A stretch of 64,000 nucleotides of DNA. Source: Psococerastis gibbosa (lineage: Eukaryota; Arthropoda; Insecta; Psocodea; Psocidae). A program made the translations under genes and the position numbers. The notes under the pieces were generated by a model that saw only the letters and a list, made by a program, of their open reading frames with translations, did not search any database and had not been told where the DNA came from. Below, one piece after another: positions 1 to 11,486 of this stretch. Position 1 is the stretch's first letter. Each line of letters starts with the position of its first letter. Where the stretch lies: NCBI GenBank assembly GCA_963971405.1, contig OZ020492.1, positions 16,770,204 through 16,834,203 of the forward strand, in the 5' to 3' direction.

Positions 1-560
1 ACTGCGGTGCCGTCAATTATTCGTTTCCGATACTTTTCACGTGGGACCGCGCCTTAAATTAAAATAAATCTTACGCGATGTGACTTTAAGACTGCCTGTA
101 TCCCCCGATTTAGCGCCCAAAATGCAGTGCAACCTGTGAGGGGAAATCAGCAATCTGTACAATTCTGCTAAAGCCAGAACCATTGGTATAACATGCATTT
201 GTTAACATAATTTTATATTGTGTTTCTAACGGACAAGAGGATGTACTTTTGCGCCAAGGAAGAGAAATATAGCCAGGCAACTTGTTTATGATAACATCTA
301 CCATTGAATATTTTCTTCCAGCTTATTGGCCCATAGTATCATTTTTAGACTTCTTGATTACAAAGAGATAGGATAGCTGAAAAAAATTAATACAAAATTA
401 TAATATCATACGAGGCTGAATTTGTTCCACATTTTATTATTAAAAGCCCAAATTCGAAAAACAATTTTTGAGATTTACATTTTTCATCTCTGCACAAATA
501 TGGCCATGCCACGGAGCTAATAATTCCTAGTTGAAACAATTTCTCCAAATTTTATGTTTT
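1..560. other. No recognisable feature
   Basis: AT-rich sequence with only short open frames. The longest, on the minus strand near 110-304, matches nothing I recognise and has no support as a gene. Confidence 0.5.
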
Positions 561-805
561 CAATCCCTTTTAATCTACCCCTATGTATGGGACACCGGTG
601 ACCCATTAGCCTTTCCAGTGGGACAAAGTGGGGCACATAGGACCCAATTGAAGGACCTGGAGGCCAAGGGGTGCAAGTAACCAAAATAAACTTCGGAGAT
701 AATTGAGACTAAAGGTTGAAACTCAATTTAAAATGGACAGATATACCTCTTGTTCCCGATGGCTTCTATGATAAGGAACAGCATAGTAACGTATACGTAT
801 ACGTA

Positions 806-1169
806 TACAGCCCGTAGGAAATCGGCAGCCCGAAATTTAGTACTTTTTAATTAACTAAGCAAGTTATTAATGATTTGGCTCATTTCAGTTGTAGAAGACT
901 ACTTCATGCATCATGTACCGGTAATATGGTATTTTTAATTTTCGAAGTAGTAGTTTTTTCATAAACACGATTTTACGCGAAAAGTTATTGTTTACAAATT
1001 TTTATCGACTTTATGAAAAAACTAGTATACAATTTCGAAAATTAAAAATACATTATTGCATGCATGAAGTAGTCTCCTACAACTTAAATGAGCCAAATCT
1101 TTAAGAACTTACTCAGTTAATTAAATAAAAAGTATTAAATTTCGGGCTGCCAATTTCCTACGGGCTGTA
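806..1169. mobile_element. Long-inverted-repeat MITE (TACAGCCCG family), copy 1
   Basis: The two halves are reverse complements over well over 100 bp each. The left end begins TACAGCCCGTAGGAAAT and the right end is ATTTCCTACGGGCTGTA. Both arms carry the same inner blocks, such as GATTTGGCTCATTT against AAATGAGCCAAATC. No coding capacity is visible. A short (ACGTAT)n stretch abuts the left end, so the target duplication is unclear and may be TA. A second full copy lies at 13702-14091 and one truncated end at 29855-29902. Confidence 0.85.
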
Positions 1170-1248
1170 CACTCGAAATAGAAAAATATTTTATTTGTCC
1201 CCCTTGGCCTCAATGTCCTTCAATTAAGTTTCAGATTCCACTCAGATG

Positions 1249-1509
1249 GGCTGCAATTTCTTTCCATTTCAGAAAATCATAAATCATCAGGCAAAACAGC
1301 AAGTAAATAATAGAGCAGACAATGATTTTTTTTAAACTAAGGAACCCCGTTATCACTGTTGCATTGCCATTTTTTTTTTTTGCAGAGGTGGAAGGTATAA
1401 AATATATTCGAAACACTGGTGGCTATTTCTAATGAGGTAATAAATCTGTAAATTATATGCGTTATAAATTTAGTAAAGTAAATGTGTTTGTGTATAAATA
1501 TTTATTTAG
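1249..1509. repeat. Dispersed repeat X, copy 1
   Basis: This segment aligns by eye with 5576-5836 over about 260 bp with small gaps. Shared blocks include TTTCCATTTCAGAAAATCAT near the start and TAGTAAAGTAAATGTGTTTG near the end. A third, interrupted copy surrounds the MITE at 13702-14091. No coding frame is shared between copies, so it is probably an old non-autonomous element of unknown class. Confidence 0.7.
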
Positions 1510-3180
1510 AATAAGAATTGACTGTTGCCTATAGGAAGAAACGGTACTCTTTATCGACACATTTTCCTTGATTTTCAGTTTTGTTTGCAATTATTCAAAT
1601 TGCATTTGAGCCTTATCATGACAACATAACGAAGAGACAAAAGAGATAATATATTTTTCAATAATTGAAAGTTAAAAGACAAAATAAAACCAGCAATAAT
1701 CTCTAACTGTTCCTCTTATATATTTTAATTGCGTGTTTCGTGCAATCCTACGGGATATTGCTAATATTTTATTTTATTTTAGAGGATATGTAGCGTAGAT
1801 AATATCATCAAATCTACTGATTAATATTTATTTAATTTGCTACGCAAGTTATTAAAGATCTAGTCTATTCAAGTTGTAATAGTAATATCATAGAATATTT
1901 CTAATTTTTGGTGGTGAAATTTTGGTCTTCAGAATTTGGTCCCTTAACCAATCCCAATGATGGATTGGATAACCAATGGATTTCAGATATTATTTATATT
2001 GTTTCCGTAATAATTTTTGGCCTAACTAACTAACTAACTAACTAAACTAGTATGCGTCCGCGATGTCAGCCTACACCGGCTACAAACGATAATGGACAAG
2101 CTGTGATAAGCTTACCATTGGCGCAGTGTGGAAGCATGACTTAACCAAGTACAGATTCAAGTGATAAATAGGCTATATTTGGTGTATTCAATACAACTTG
2201 AAGGACTAAATATTTAAAAAAGTTATATTAAGTAATAACAATGAAAACTGTCAGATTTTGGAGTGCTGATATTTTACGGTCCATATCCTCCTAAAGTGGT
2301 GAGGGGGAGTTGTGGTTGAAACTTTAATATATTATTAATATATATTATGTATATAATAGAAATTCTATCATTCTTGTACAATTTTTCCTTAAACCTCTTA
2401 ATAAAAATTAACGGGGAACGAATGTATGCCATTTAATGGTCTTGTAATACGGAAACACCAATACATCTCACAGTATTATTATTTTTAAAATTAAAGCATT
2501 CAATTTTTTTGGGAGGGGAGCGTCATGTCAAATCTATAATTTCCTTTAAATATAATACATAGTAAGGTATTATTATTGAACCTTTTTTTAATAATACGAA
2601 AACGATTATAGCCTTATGTGTCATATTGTGCCTCTCTGCTTACTTACAGCCTTCATAACTTGAGGTATAACCCCCTTAATTAAGTCTTATTGTTGCTTTG
2701 CTATGTTTAGAACAGTTGCCAATAATCCCTGTTGCGTCGCATCTCAGCAACAGCCCAATACACTTTTGCCATCTTCCATCAGACCAGCAACTGCTTGTGT
2801 GTTTTGTCAGATTTGGACATTCTCAATCAGTGTACGTATTAAAGTACGCCGGGGCTCAAAAGTCGAATGAAAGCTTTCGGACTGGTAATTTCGTAGGGGG
2901 TCCTCCCACGACCACTGCTCTATTTGGGAGGTTGAGGCCAGTAACGTGTCTGGCAGTCGTGTTTTCCGTCTCTTCTAAAATGTCGAGTCCTCTACCACCT
3001 GGACAAATCATGACAAATTATGTAAATGTACACAGTTTTTTGATACAAATTAAGCTATCATAGCAACAAGGTGCATAAGGTCTAAGCCACTTTCTCAGCA
3101 ACCGTCCAACACATTGTTGCCAACTCCCACTATATCGGCAGTGGCTTGCGCGTTCTAGCAGGTTTTGAGTTTTGTTTTTT
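1510..3180. other. Non-coding, with small repeats only
   Basis: A (TAAC)n run lies at 2022-2047. A decayed half of the TACAGCCCG MITE is visible near 1825-1905. A piece of dispersed repeat E lies at about 2050-2165, related to 8385-9005 and 13195-13385. The plus-strand open frame at 2698-3063 matches no family I know. Part of it (2725-2815) resembles 3085-3165, which suggests an old repeat rather than a gene. Confidence 0.5.
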
Positions 3181-3184
3181 TGTA

Positions 3185-3580
3185 ACGGGAGTGTCCGTCA
3201 CAAGAAGTTATAACCACAGCCATTGGCTACATTTCTTATTCCCTGTTTATGCGTTAGCTTTGTGATGGTCGAATTTTCTACACGTTTTGAGGTCCCAGGA
3301 AGCAAAAAAGTGGCTGTTTGTCGGTCTTTTGGTTTATTAAAAAATAAGAAATAAAAACTCTTGAAAAATGAGTAAAATATAATTTTCCTGTGGAATCTTT
3401 CGATCATTGCTTTTTAACTTCAGGTATGTTTTAAGTGCTAAATACCTTAGGATAACCAAACTTAACCGGTTGCTTTCCCAAGCAAGGCTTTGATTTAGAC
3501 GCAAAAAATCTTTTTAAAGTAAATTATGGATAACCCATCCCCCAACACATTGCATACCATGCCGTAATTATGTGAGAACT
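3185..3580 (-). mobile_element. Decayed copy of the CTTTCCAATTTAT inverted-repeat element
   Basis: Blocks such as AGCTTTGTGATGGTCGAA and GTCCCAGGAA appear in the same order as in the better copy at 17421-18132. The later block around AGGTATGTTTTAAGTGCTAA is also shared. The copy is strongly diverged and lacks the (CTGT)n core except for a short remnant. Confidence 0.6.
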
Positions 3581-3689
3581 TTTTTTGTTCTATTACTAAG
3601 CCAACCTAGCGGATTTAGGGCTATAAAGCCCTCTCTCACACTCAACTAGGAAGGCCCGGGACGGCCCGCTTTACATGCCCTCCGAAGCA
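3580..3689 (-). mobile_element. SINE tail half
   Basis: Read on the minus strand, this matches the body and tail of the SINE at 30790-30979, from TGCTTCGGAGGGCATGTA to GGCTTAGTAATAGAA followed by an A-rich end. The tRNA-like head is missing, so this is a 5'-truncated copy. Confidence 0.75.
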
Positions 3690-4198
3690 TTACTGTGGAT
3701 TGTTCCACGTCTGCCCATTCTAGACATTGCAACTGTCTCTTCGATTAATCAAGTGCTTTGAAATGGGGGAACACATTAAAACCCTATGACAATTATAGAA
3801 CTATTCTATATACTGTGGCACTTATACTTTGACTTATATAAATAGGAAAACATGTACGGGTTTACTTTTTAAAAAAATAAATAAATAAACTCGTACCGGT
3901 TCTTTCATGTTATTATCATTACCTTGTTAATTTAATTTTTTTTCTTCAAAATTAAAGCTCTTTTCTAATACCTAGTTATCGTAAATGGCGCTCCTTGACC
4001 TAAGAAATTATACCAACCATGTTTTAAAAAAAACTTATAGTTGCTTTTAAAAATGCTAATTCTACGTGACAATCTGAAGAACCGAAGCAATTACTTAACG
4101 TTAAATAGACTGGCGAGGCTAATCCAATGCTTCTTGCTTCGGTTTTCAGTTTGAGTAACGCCAAAATGTATTTTCTCATTAAATGCTATCCTCTAATT

Positions 4199-4512
4199 CA
4201 GGGGCTCCCAAACTGTGGCCCATGGACCACCGGTGGTCCACAGACATCAGGTGGTCCACGGACCAAAGTAAGAAATAAGAAAGTGAATCAGCTGAGATAT
4301 TGGAAATTTGTAGTACTAGTAGTAAAATACAGTAAGTCTTGGCACTGAACTATAAAATCCAACCGATACCAGCCCTAAACATTTAAACAAATATTAGTAT
4401 GTAATAGTAGGCACAAATCAACCTAGTATTTGACGATTTCCCTGTCTGCTAGGGTGGTCCACAGAAAATCATAAAATAGTGGCCCACGGACAAAAAAGTT
4501 TGGGAACCCCTA
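4199..4512. mobile_element. hAT-type non-autonomous element
   Basis: The ends are inverted repeats, CAGGGGCTCCCAAACT at the left and AGTTTGGGAACCCCTA at the right, with the inner GTGGCCCA blocks also inverted. It is flanked by a perfect 8-bp target duplication CTCTAATT (4191-4198 and 4513-4520). The 8-bp duplication and the CAGGGG end are typical of hAT elements. The 314-bp interior encodes nothing. Confidence 0.92.
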
Positions 4513-4520
4513 CTCTAATT

Positions 4521-5575
4521 ATTTACTTCGTTGCGGTAGTGCGATCATATTTGTACGTATCAAACGGAATTTTATATTTTACATTGACCATTCAGTTCTC
4601 CATGTATCACGGTGTTGAACAAAATGATGTTTGTTGTTACACGAAGCTTATATAGAATGTATAAACTACTTAGTGGATGTTATTCATATATTTACGCATG
4701 TTGCCCGGTATAATCAGCCACCTTTTATAGATCCTTAAAGAAGAGAGGAGACATTTTATGCAACAACAGTTCCCAGAAAATTATGCCTGTAGCCTATATG
4801 TGACAGAACTTATTGAATATTATGCATTTTTATTTATAAAATCCCCAGATATAAGATTATTTGGCCGTCAAGGATATGGAAATGCTGGTTACGAAATATT
4901 TCAGTCAAATTCTTATTACAGGCTGAGCTGATATTAAGAAGGAATTTTGTAAATGTCATCTATCTATTTAAGGGATCTGTTACACCAAATTATGTTCTTC
5001 TAACTAGTGAATTTTGACTATGGCATGCGTTATTCCTCATTTACCTCAAAGTCAAGTACTCGAAAAGAAAGCTTAAATTAGTTACTAAAGTTATTTTTAG
5101 CATAATTTATAGTTAAAGCTGTTGAACTTATTGGTTGTTCAAGTGTTTTTTTTTTTCAATAAATATTAATCTTTGTTTAACGCTAAGTCCCCCAAACTTT
5201 AACATACTGTATGATAGGGGCAAAGATTACAAAAAACAAGGCTGCGGTTTGCCCCATCAATGGTGGCAGCTCGGAACTTCACGCTTCGCTACATGGCCAT
5301 TTCCGAAAGTCGCTGAGAATATAAATTGTCCTCAAATTGACAATTTCCCATGTATTTCTTATGGGAAGACGCCATTTCTGACACTGGTTAAATTGTCAAT
5401 TTTTTTAAAAAATGTATCCATCTTCCCATGGCTAGTGTAAACTGAATTTAATTGTATTTTTGGGAGAAGTGTGAACAGCATCTTTTTGAGGGTCCATGAG
5501 ACATAACGTATGTGTTCCGCAAGGGTAGAAAAGGTTACAATATTAAAGTGGGGGGGGGGAGTCTATAGTGACGAT
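4521..5575. other. No gene seen
   Basis: AT-rich sequence. A pair of inverted AATTGACAATTT-like words at about 5335-5405 could form a hairpin. A G homopolymer lies near 5549. The open frame at 5135-5440 matches no family I recognise. Confidence 0.5.
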
Positions 5576-5836
5576 TCTCTTTCCATTTCAGAAAATCATC
5601 AGGCAAAAGAGCAAGTAAATAATAGAACAGGCAATGTTTTTTTTTTTAAACAAAATAACCTCTGTTAGCACTGTTGCATAGCTATTTTGTTTTCTGTTTT
5701 TGCAAAGGTTGAAGGTGAAAAATCTAATCAAAACACTGAAAGCTATTTCTAATGAGCTAATAAATACATGAATTAAGGCCTATATGCGTTATGAATTTAG
5801 TAAAGTAAATGTGTTTGTGTATAAATATTTATTTTT
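5576..5836. repeat. Dispersed repeat X, copy 2
   Basis: Direct-orientation partner of 1249-1509, sharing the same order of blocks and the same terminal GTGTATAAATATTTATT word. Two copies of similar extent suggest the element boundaries are close to those given. Confidence 0.7.
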
Positions 5837-6535
5837 TGCATTTCGCCATCTTCCTCCTGTAAACAGCTTTCCAGAACAGGCATCAGTTTAAAAATTCGTT
5901 AATTACAAGCTAAATAAAATTATAAGCCTGTAAGTATTTCAGCAGTCCCATTACGGTGTTGAACATTGAACAACCATTGGCTCCCTTAATAGAATATGAC
6001 CACCCATGCTTAGCTAATGCTGCAACCGTCCAGGGGTCGGACAGACGGATTTATAGTGAATTAATATTCTATTCGAGTGTATGATTGTGTACGCAAAATT
6101 ACAATCTATATTATTCAACGTTTCTTTAGACAATTATATTATAAACCATGTTACTATGTGCAATGATAAGGGCTAACATTAGTTTCCTCCCTAGAGTAAA
6201 ACATTGCATGGATTCACTTATGTTTGCCTTATGAATAAGCAACCAATCGCTCAGCTAAATTAGTGCAGAGGCAAAACCTTTGACCCACTCTGAATATTAT
6301 TGGTTCCAGCCTCGCATCTGCTTCATTTTTGGTTGACTTTTTATACGTTAGTGTAAGGGAAGCATTGTTTTTTGTATGTATCGGAGCCATTGCAATGCAG
6401 GCGGGCCCAGACTTTTTCAAATTAAATTTCTTTTCTCTTCATTGCGCAAGGAAAAATTTTCAACCGTAAGTAGCGCTCAATTTAATAACAATGATTCATT
6501 TTTCATGTGCAAACGCCAATGAACCTATCAAACCA
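5837..6535. other. No gene seen
   Basis: No homology, tRNA or convincing repeat was recognised in this stretch. Confidence 0.5.
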
Positions 6536-6606
6536 CATGTGGTATATTGTTAAGGACTCTGAATTTTTCCCGAAAGGTTGTTGGTTCGAATCCCACACTA
6601 GCTACA
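6536..6606 (+). mobile_element. SINE head (tRNA-derived)
   Basis: The block CCCGAAAGGTTGT, then GGTTCGAATCCCACAC, then GCTACATTTTTT matches the head of the SINE at 30790-30979. GGTTCGAATCC is a perfect RNA polymerase III B box. The body and tail do not follow, so the copy is 3'-truncated. Confidence 0.7.
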
Positions 6607-7301
6607 TTTTTTCGAGATAGATTGAGTAAAAATTTAAAATCGAAAAGTAATTTTTTTTCTTCAATTAATTAGACCCCAAAGGGTGTGTTTTATGTATTTT
6701 AAGTAAATAGGAACATTAAGTTGTGTTCCATCTTTTTTGCCTACTACTGTATGCTACTAGGCAAAAATATCTGATAATTTTCGATGTGATCCACAGAAAA
6801 TATATTTCAATAGCACTTTAGGTAAATTTTCTGAGAAAAGCATAGCGAATCTGGACAATCGAAAGATTGGCAAGGAGATTAAGATGCAAATTAATTGGAT
6901 TTCATTGTTCGATGTCGTAATAAGTATACAATGAATGTGTGAAGATAGCAGCTAAGTTCCGACAATAGGTATAGAATAGTGTTCCTAAAGTGCAAATTTG
7001 AAAATTTACGGGTGTTGTTAATGATTTTGGTATTATAATGACGATCTATCTAATATTTAAAGTGCTTCTTTCAATGTTTTAGATGTGGAACTTTGTTGCT
7101 GTCTTTGTTTTTGGATAATGTTATGCAAAAAACAACGGATCCAGCAGGCATGGAAAGTAAAATGCATTTAAAGTTATCAGGCTTCAAAAGACTATTATTT
7201 ATTTAGAGGGTTGAGCTGACATAGGTCTGGGGACCCTTTGAACAGCATAATTATTGGGATCACATCCCAATCATTCAAACTATGCCCTTAGCCAATTAAT
7301 T
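6607..7301. other. No gene seen
   Basis: AT-rich, low-complexity in places; nothing was recognised on either strand. Confidence 0.5.
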
Positions 7302-7475
7302 AACTGTTGAAAAACAGCAGCTTAACCTTGTTAGCGAAGACAACCATGTCCTTCAATGGCAAGTCAATCAGATCGACTTGGTCAATGTAGGCAGCCCCAA
7401 AACAGTCCAACCGCGCCCGCCACACGGCTGGACAGTGCCCAACCACGTGCTCCTCGGTTTCCCTCAAAAGTTGCT
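7302..7475 (-). pseudogene. LINE ORF2 C-terminal fragment (after RNase H)
   Basis: Minus-strand translation gives ETEEHVVGHCPAVWRARLD followed by a short hydrophobic tail. This is the pattern seen downstream of RNase H in I/R1/Loa-type LINEs, where a partial zinc-binding motif (E-T-x-x-H-x5-CP) is followed by a short C-terminal helix. It is about 55 codons with no start and is flanked by unrelated DNA. It may come from the same family as 32893-34797, but the parts do not overlap, so this cannot be tested here. Confidence 0.7.
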
Positions 7476-8384
7476 TAACCTAATTTTAGTAGGAAACTCA
7501 ATTCCTCGATGACAAAGGCAGTATCTAAGGTCTAAGCTCCACCTTCTGCCTTACAGCCTTGAAATTGGACAAAAAACACAATTTTTAGTATTATATAATT
7601 GGTATTGCCTTCTAAATTTATAAAGTAATGCAAGCTGAGATACAACAAACAAATAAAAAATAAATAAAACACAAAACCACCTACACGGAGGCCGGAGCTA
7701 AATTCTTGTATACAGTTATCCTCATGTTGAAACTCTCAAGTGCAGTGATATATATCCGAGAACAACACTGTGTAACCTTTTGCAATGATTAGTAGTCTAA
7801 ATGATCGTCTACATCTGAGCTAGAAGTGCAGGGATCCTGCCTGAAGATGTGACTTGTTGAGTTCTGACGGGCATCAGTGTGTAGGCCGGCTGATGAATAG
7901 ATGAATACAATTGTTGAATGAATGATAACAGTAATAAATCTAGGCCTACCACATGAGTAAAAACCCGCCATTATATAAATAAATATTCCTGACGGCTGTT
8001 TGATTTTTTGCATAGCAATAATGTATTGTCCAAAATAACGCTTGATAGAAACAAAACAAATACATATTGAAAAGTACCTGCTGAATGTGTAATAAGATGG
8101 TGTAAACAACTAAGCATACAAAACTACAGTAATAATATATGTAATTAAATGTATCGATGTCAGATTCCATAAGTATCACAAATTGTTGTTATAATAACAT
8201 AGCTGTTGCCGATATTGTTATTTTTGATGTTATAAGTGCCCTAATAGTATGCTTGAGTTTGTGCTTTTAATTTTTATGGGGCTGAAATAACCTTAATTTC
8301 GTTGAAGTCCACATTCGCCTTACAATGCACAATTATTGTTATTTGAATGGCTTTTTATGGACGAAGGCTTGTTTGTATAGTAGC
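7476..8384. other. No gene seen
   Basis: Open frames near 7789-8179 on the minus strand are short, overlap in two frames and match nothing recognised. Confidence 0.5.
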
Positions 8385-9005
8385 TCATTAAGCCTTGCCT
8401 TGCCAACGAGCCCGTCGATTTTCGGGCATTATTGGTATTGTTTCGTAACAATTATTGTTGGCAAACTGGTGTACGACCCCGATGTCAACCAACACCTACA
8501 ATTAGAGTTGCCAACTTCTTTTCTTGGAAATAATGTATATATCTGGATTTTGGAAGGTAAAAAAAAGTACAGTATTACAAAAAAAGAGTACCCAGTATAT
8601 TACAATTTAAAACAAAATTTTTTCGATCCTTTTTCTGTGTTTAACAGATTTTTATTTTTTTTTTTAAACTGGACACTTTTTTGACATTTTAACTCTAAAT
8701 TTATATACAAAAATAGGCCATTCCTGATTAAATGCAAAGGTGCCCTATTCCTCTCGACCCGCCACTTTTTGTGTAAACATTTTTTTGTTCCTTTGATGTT
8801 CCAGAAAATTAGTATTTTTGCGTACTTCCAGTTTGTGGAGTATGGTTGTATGAAATAGAGTACAATACTGTGATTCAGAATAAAGTTGGCAACCCTATCT
8901 ACAAGCGATAATGGACAAGCTGGATAAGCTTATAATAGACACAATGTAACAGGCGTAGGCGTCACTTGGCCAAGATCGGGTACAAGTTTCCATAAAGAAG
9001 AGATG
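8385..9005. repeat. Dispersed repeat E, split by an insertion
   Basis: The left part (8385-8501) and right part (8899-9005) match consecutive portions of 13195-13385, with shared words such as TTGCAAACTGGT-like blocks, GATGTCAACC and the CTACAAGCGATAATGG region. The intervening 397 bp is a later insertion. Another piece of the family lies at 2050-2165. Confidence 0.7.
8502..8898. mobile_element. hAT-like non-autonomous element inside repeat E
   Basis: The ends are inverted (TTAGAGTTGCCAACTT and AAGTTGGCAACCCTAT). CTACAA is present on both sides, and 7 of 8 bases match if ACCTACAA and ATCTACAA are compared. Its removal makes the two halves of repeat E contiguous. The AT-rich interior has no recognised coding. 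Confidence 0.75.
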
Positions 9006-9172
9006 GGTTATTCTCTGTCTAAATGCCTGATGTCACCTGCCACTTCTTTTTCGCCCAATGGGCACTTACATCTCAATGGAGACCAGTGACAGATGGTACC
9101 TGGTAAAATATTTATGGCGGGAAGAAAATGAAAGAAAGAAAGAAAGTCGTCCTTTCGGCCCACTCTTACAAT

Positions 9173-9440
9173 CAGGCGCGGATCTAGAATGAGTCCAAGG
9201 AGGGGGCTAAGATCAAATACGAATAAAAAGGTGAATTGCAAATTTTTTTTAAAAATAGGGATTTTTTGCATTTTCAGAGCAATAAGGGTTCTACATTATA
9301 GGTAATTAATACAATTGAGCACAAGGGGGGCCCGGGGGTCTCCCCCGGGGGAAAATTTGTGAAAAATAGGACTGAAATAGTGGAATTCTATGCATTTTGA
9401 GGAGCTATAGCCCCCCCCCCCCCCCGTAGATCCGCACCTG
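9173..9440. mobile_element. hAT-type MITE with GC-rich hairpin core
   Basis: The inverted ends are CAGGCGCGGATCTA and TAGATCCGCACCTG. A perfect 8-bp target duplication CTTACAAT lies at 9165-9172 and 9441-9448. The interior holds a GGGCCCGGGGGTCTCCCCC-type hairpin and a run of C just before the right end. The same hairpin style recurs at 35453-36320 and near 45490-45530. No coding. Confidence 0.92.
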
Positions 9441-9448
9441 CTTACAAT

Positions 9449-10551
9449 TAACCCGTCTCTTCTATATAATTAACACAAGATTGGTGAAATATTCCACAGA
9501 TGTGGAATCCTAGTAGCTTTTGTCCTTAAGCCTAAACCTGTAATGCTTATAGCATAGTTTGTGAAGAGCTACCTTTTTTCTGGTGCATTTTCCCAAGAAA
9601 TAATTCTGCTATAAGAAAGAGGTAGTTTCGGCCCAGTTGATGAAAATGTGTCATTTATTCATAAGGCGAGTTTTATTATATTCTGGTAAACTATTTTAAA
9701 ATTACTAGCAGTATTACAATTAATGATTTATTGCAATAACACATTTAAGCTTGTCTGCTCAATAAACTGAAAGTTGTTCGAACCTTGACAAATATGCGGA
9801 ACATCCGTTGACAGCATAATCCCATTTTTGCCTATTACAGCTGATTGTTTTTTTTAAAATCAAATATGCAAAATAGTTGTTTCTGAATAGTCTTACATGT
9901 TTTAAATATTACTATATTATTACTTATTCAAGTTATTCCGTTCTGCTCATACACATAGAAATTTTCTCTAAAGAAATTTTTTCAGACATGTTTAAAGTTT
10001 ATCATCATAGTCCATGATTATGTAATATATCGTTAATGTAGTTTTAAGAGAAAAAAAATGTTTTGTAAATCTAAGCAAAAAAGCATTTTTCACAGTTTTT
10101 GGTGAACAATTTTGTGAAGTTAGTTATTCCTTTTTAAAACTGACTCGTCATTATAGCTAGTTAATCTTTTCACCATTAACAATATAGAAATTATTGATAT
10201 AGTGCCATGCTAATTTTTAGTGTTCTATCTTTCAACTTTAATCTTCGGTTCTAATTAGATAGGTGAGACGGTGATTCTTGTTTGCTTTCGCATGTAAATT
10301 ATCAATATTATTATTATTGTTTTCATATGATATTCGAAAATGCCAGTGAAGAGGTCCATATATTTTTGAACTTCAAACCAATATTGTAATTGTATAACTA
10401 GGTACAATGCTTGGGGCTGATGAATCTGTTGAAAACACTTAAGGGTGAAACGGCTGAAAGCAAAAATATTGATGCGATTATTTAAATTTTAATTTAATTT
10501 TCAATGAAGTTGCGTTGCCTTGTTAGAATGATCAAGGTCCGAAATTCCAAA
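9449..10551. other. No gene seen
   Basis: AT-rich sequence with no recognised repeat border or conserved frame on either strand. Confidence 0.5.
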
Positions 10552-10919
10552 ACTCTTCTTCTTCTTCTTCTTCTGCTTCTTCCTCCTACCTCTTAGTGCC
10601 ACTTGCGCAGCTTGACGGGGTCACCCCTTACCCATTTCTTGCACTAGCCCCGGTCGGACGCTAACGCCTTGAGCTCGGCCATTGTTTTCCCTCTTGCACC
10701 GGCAAGTTGTTCAATTCTGTCCTCAAGGGTTGTCCTCGGTCTGCCAATGGGTCTTCTACCTTGTGGCCTTGCTTCCGCTAACCTCCGGGTGTTTCTATTC
10801 TCGTCCATACTTTGAATGTGGCCGAACCATTGCAGATGCTTGTCCTCCAAACTTCCCCAAAGACTGCTAAATTTGAAAAACTTCAGCCTATGATCTATGA
10901 TCTTTTTTTCTCCAAACAT
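10552..10919 (-). pseudogene. LINE ORF2 3' end with GAA tail
   Basis: The 91-codon minus-strand frame contains LQWFGHIQSMDENRNTRRLA followed by GRRPIGRPRTTLEDRIEQL. This is the well-known C-terminal tail of LINE reverse transcriptase ORFs, of the form WFGHVxRM...GRRPxGRPRxRW. After the stop the element ends in a (GAAGAA)n tract, which reads as the CTTCTT run at 10553-10575 on the plus strand. The copy is 5'-truncated. Related tails occur at 18388-18533, 26590-26690, 27835-28065 and 28195-28425. Confidence 0.85.
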
Positions 10920-11173
10920 TTTTTTAAAATAGGATTTAGAAGCAATTTAATATGATGCCTTACTATTTGCAAACCGATAGGCTGTATTCTGCCGACTAAA
11001 GACAATGCTTCCTTGCGTTTTTTTCTTGCAACTTCGAAACTTGCAATGTAAATTAAATATTTTAAAAAAATATATATACATTAAGTATCACAAATGGGGG
11101 TGCCTTCTTACGCTCTGTATCCTCTTAACATTTGGGTTAACATTTCCAAGGTCTTTTTAATTTAACAATTTAC

Positions 11174-11400
11174 ATCTTCTTCTTCTTCTTCTGCCAACGC
11201 CCGTCCTTAGCTGGTAGGCCATTTGACGCCGTGCCGCATAGTAGAGTTGGGCCAATCCCTCCTTCTATTTATATAAATTGAGTGCTGAGCTAGGAACTGA
11301 CTATATAGCATTCGAAAATCTGCGATCCCGGACTCGAACACACGACCTGTGGCTTACTTAGATCTTATCGTTTAGCATCGATTAGAGTATCCGGTATAAG
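11174..11400 (-). mobile_element. Probable SINE with LINE-like GAA tail
   Basis: Read on the minus strand, a B-box-like GTTCGAGTCCGGGA (11325-11345) is followed by about 130 bp of body and ends in GGCAGAAGAAGAAGAAG. The same tail ends the LINE copies in this window, which would let the LINE machinery mobilise it. Only one copy is seen here, so the boundaries are approximate. Confidence 0.45.
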
Positions 11401-11411
11401 CTGAGTACTGT

Positions 11412-11486
11412 GGAATCCGTAGTATAGTGGTTAACCGGATGCCTCGGTAAGACATATATCCTGGGTTTGAGTCAAAACGGATTCCA
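11412..11486 (+). pseudogene. tRNA-like pseudogene
   Basis: The ends form a perfect 7-bp acceptor-like stem (GGAATCC with GGATTCC, then A). The A-box region TAGTATAGTGGTTAA is tRNA-like. A possible anticodon stem (ATGCC with GACAT) has a mismatch and encloses the loop TCGGTAA, with C instead of the invariant U at position 33. The T arm is degenerate (GGGTTTGAGTC) and does not form the normal 5-bp stem. It is therefore a decayed tRNA or SINE head, not a working tRNA. Confidence 0.6.

Noticed and set aside
785..808. CRISPR-like or regulatory meaning of the short ACGTAT repeats
   Set aside because: It is a simple microsatellite in an animal genome; no spacers or array structure exist anywhere in the window.
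2698..3063. 121-codon plus-strand open frame
   Set aside because: No recognisable domain, and part of it is repeated nearby in non-coding context (3085-3165); likely chance in repeat DNA.
8325..8684. 119-codon plus-strand open frame
   Set aside because: It crosses the border between repeat E and the inserted hAT-like element, so it cannot be an old gene.
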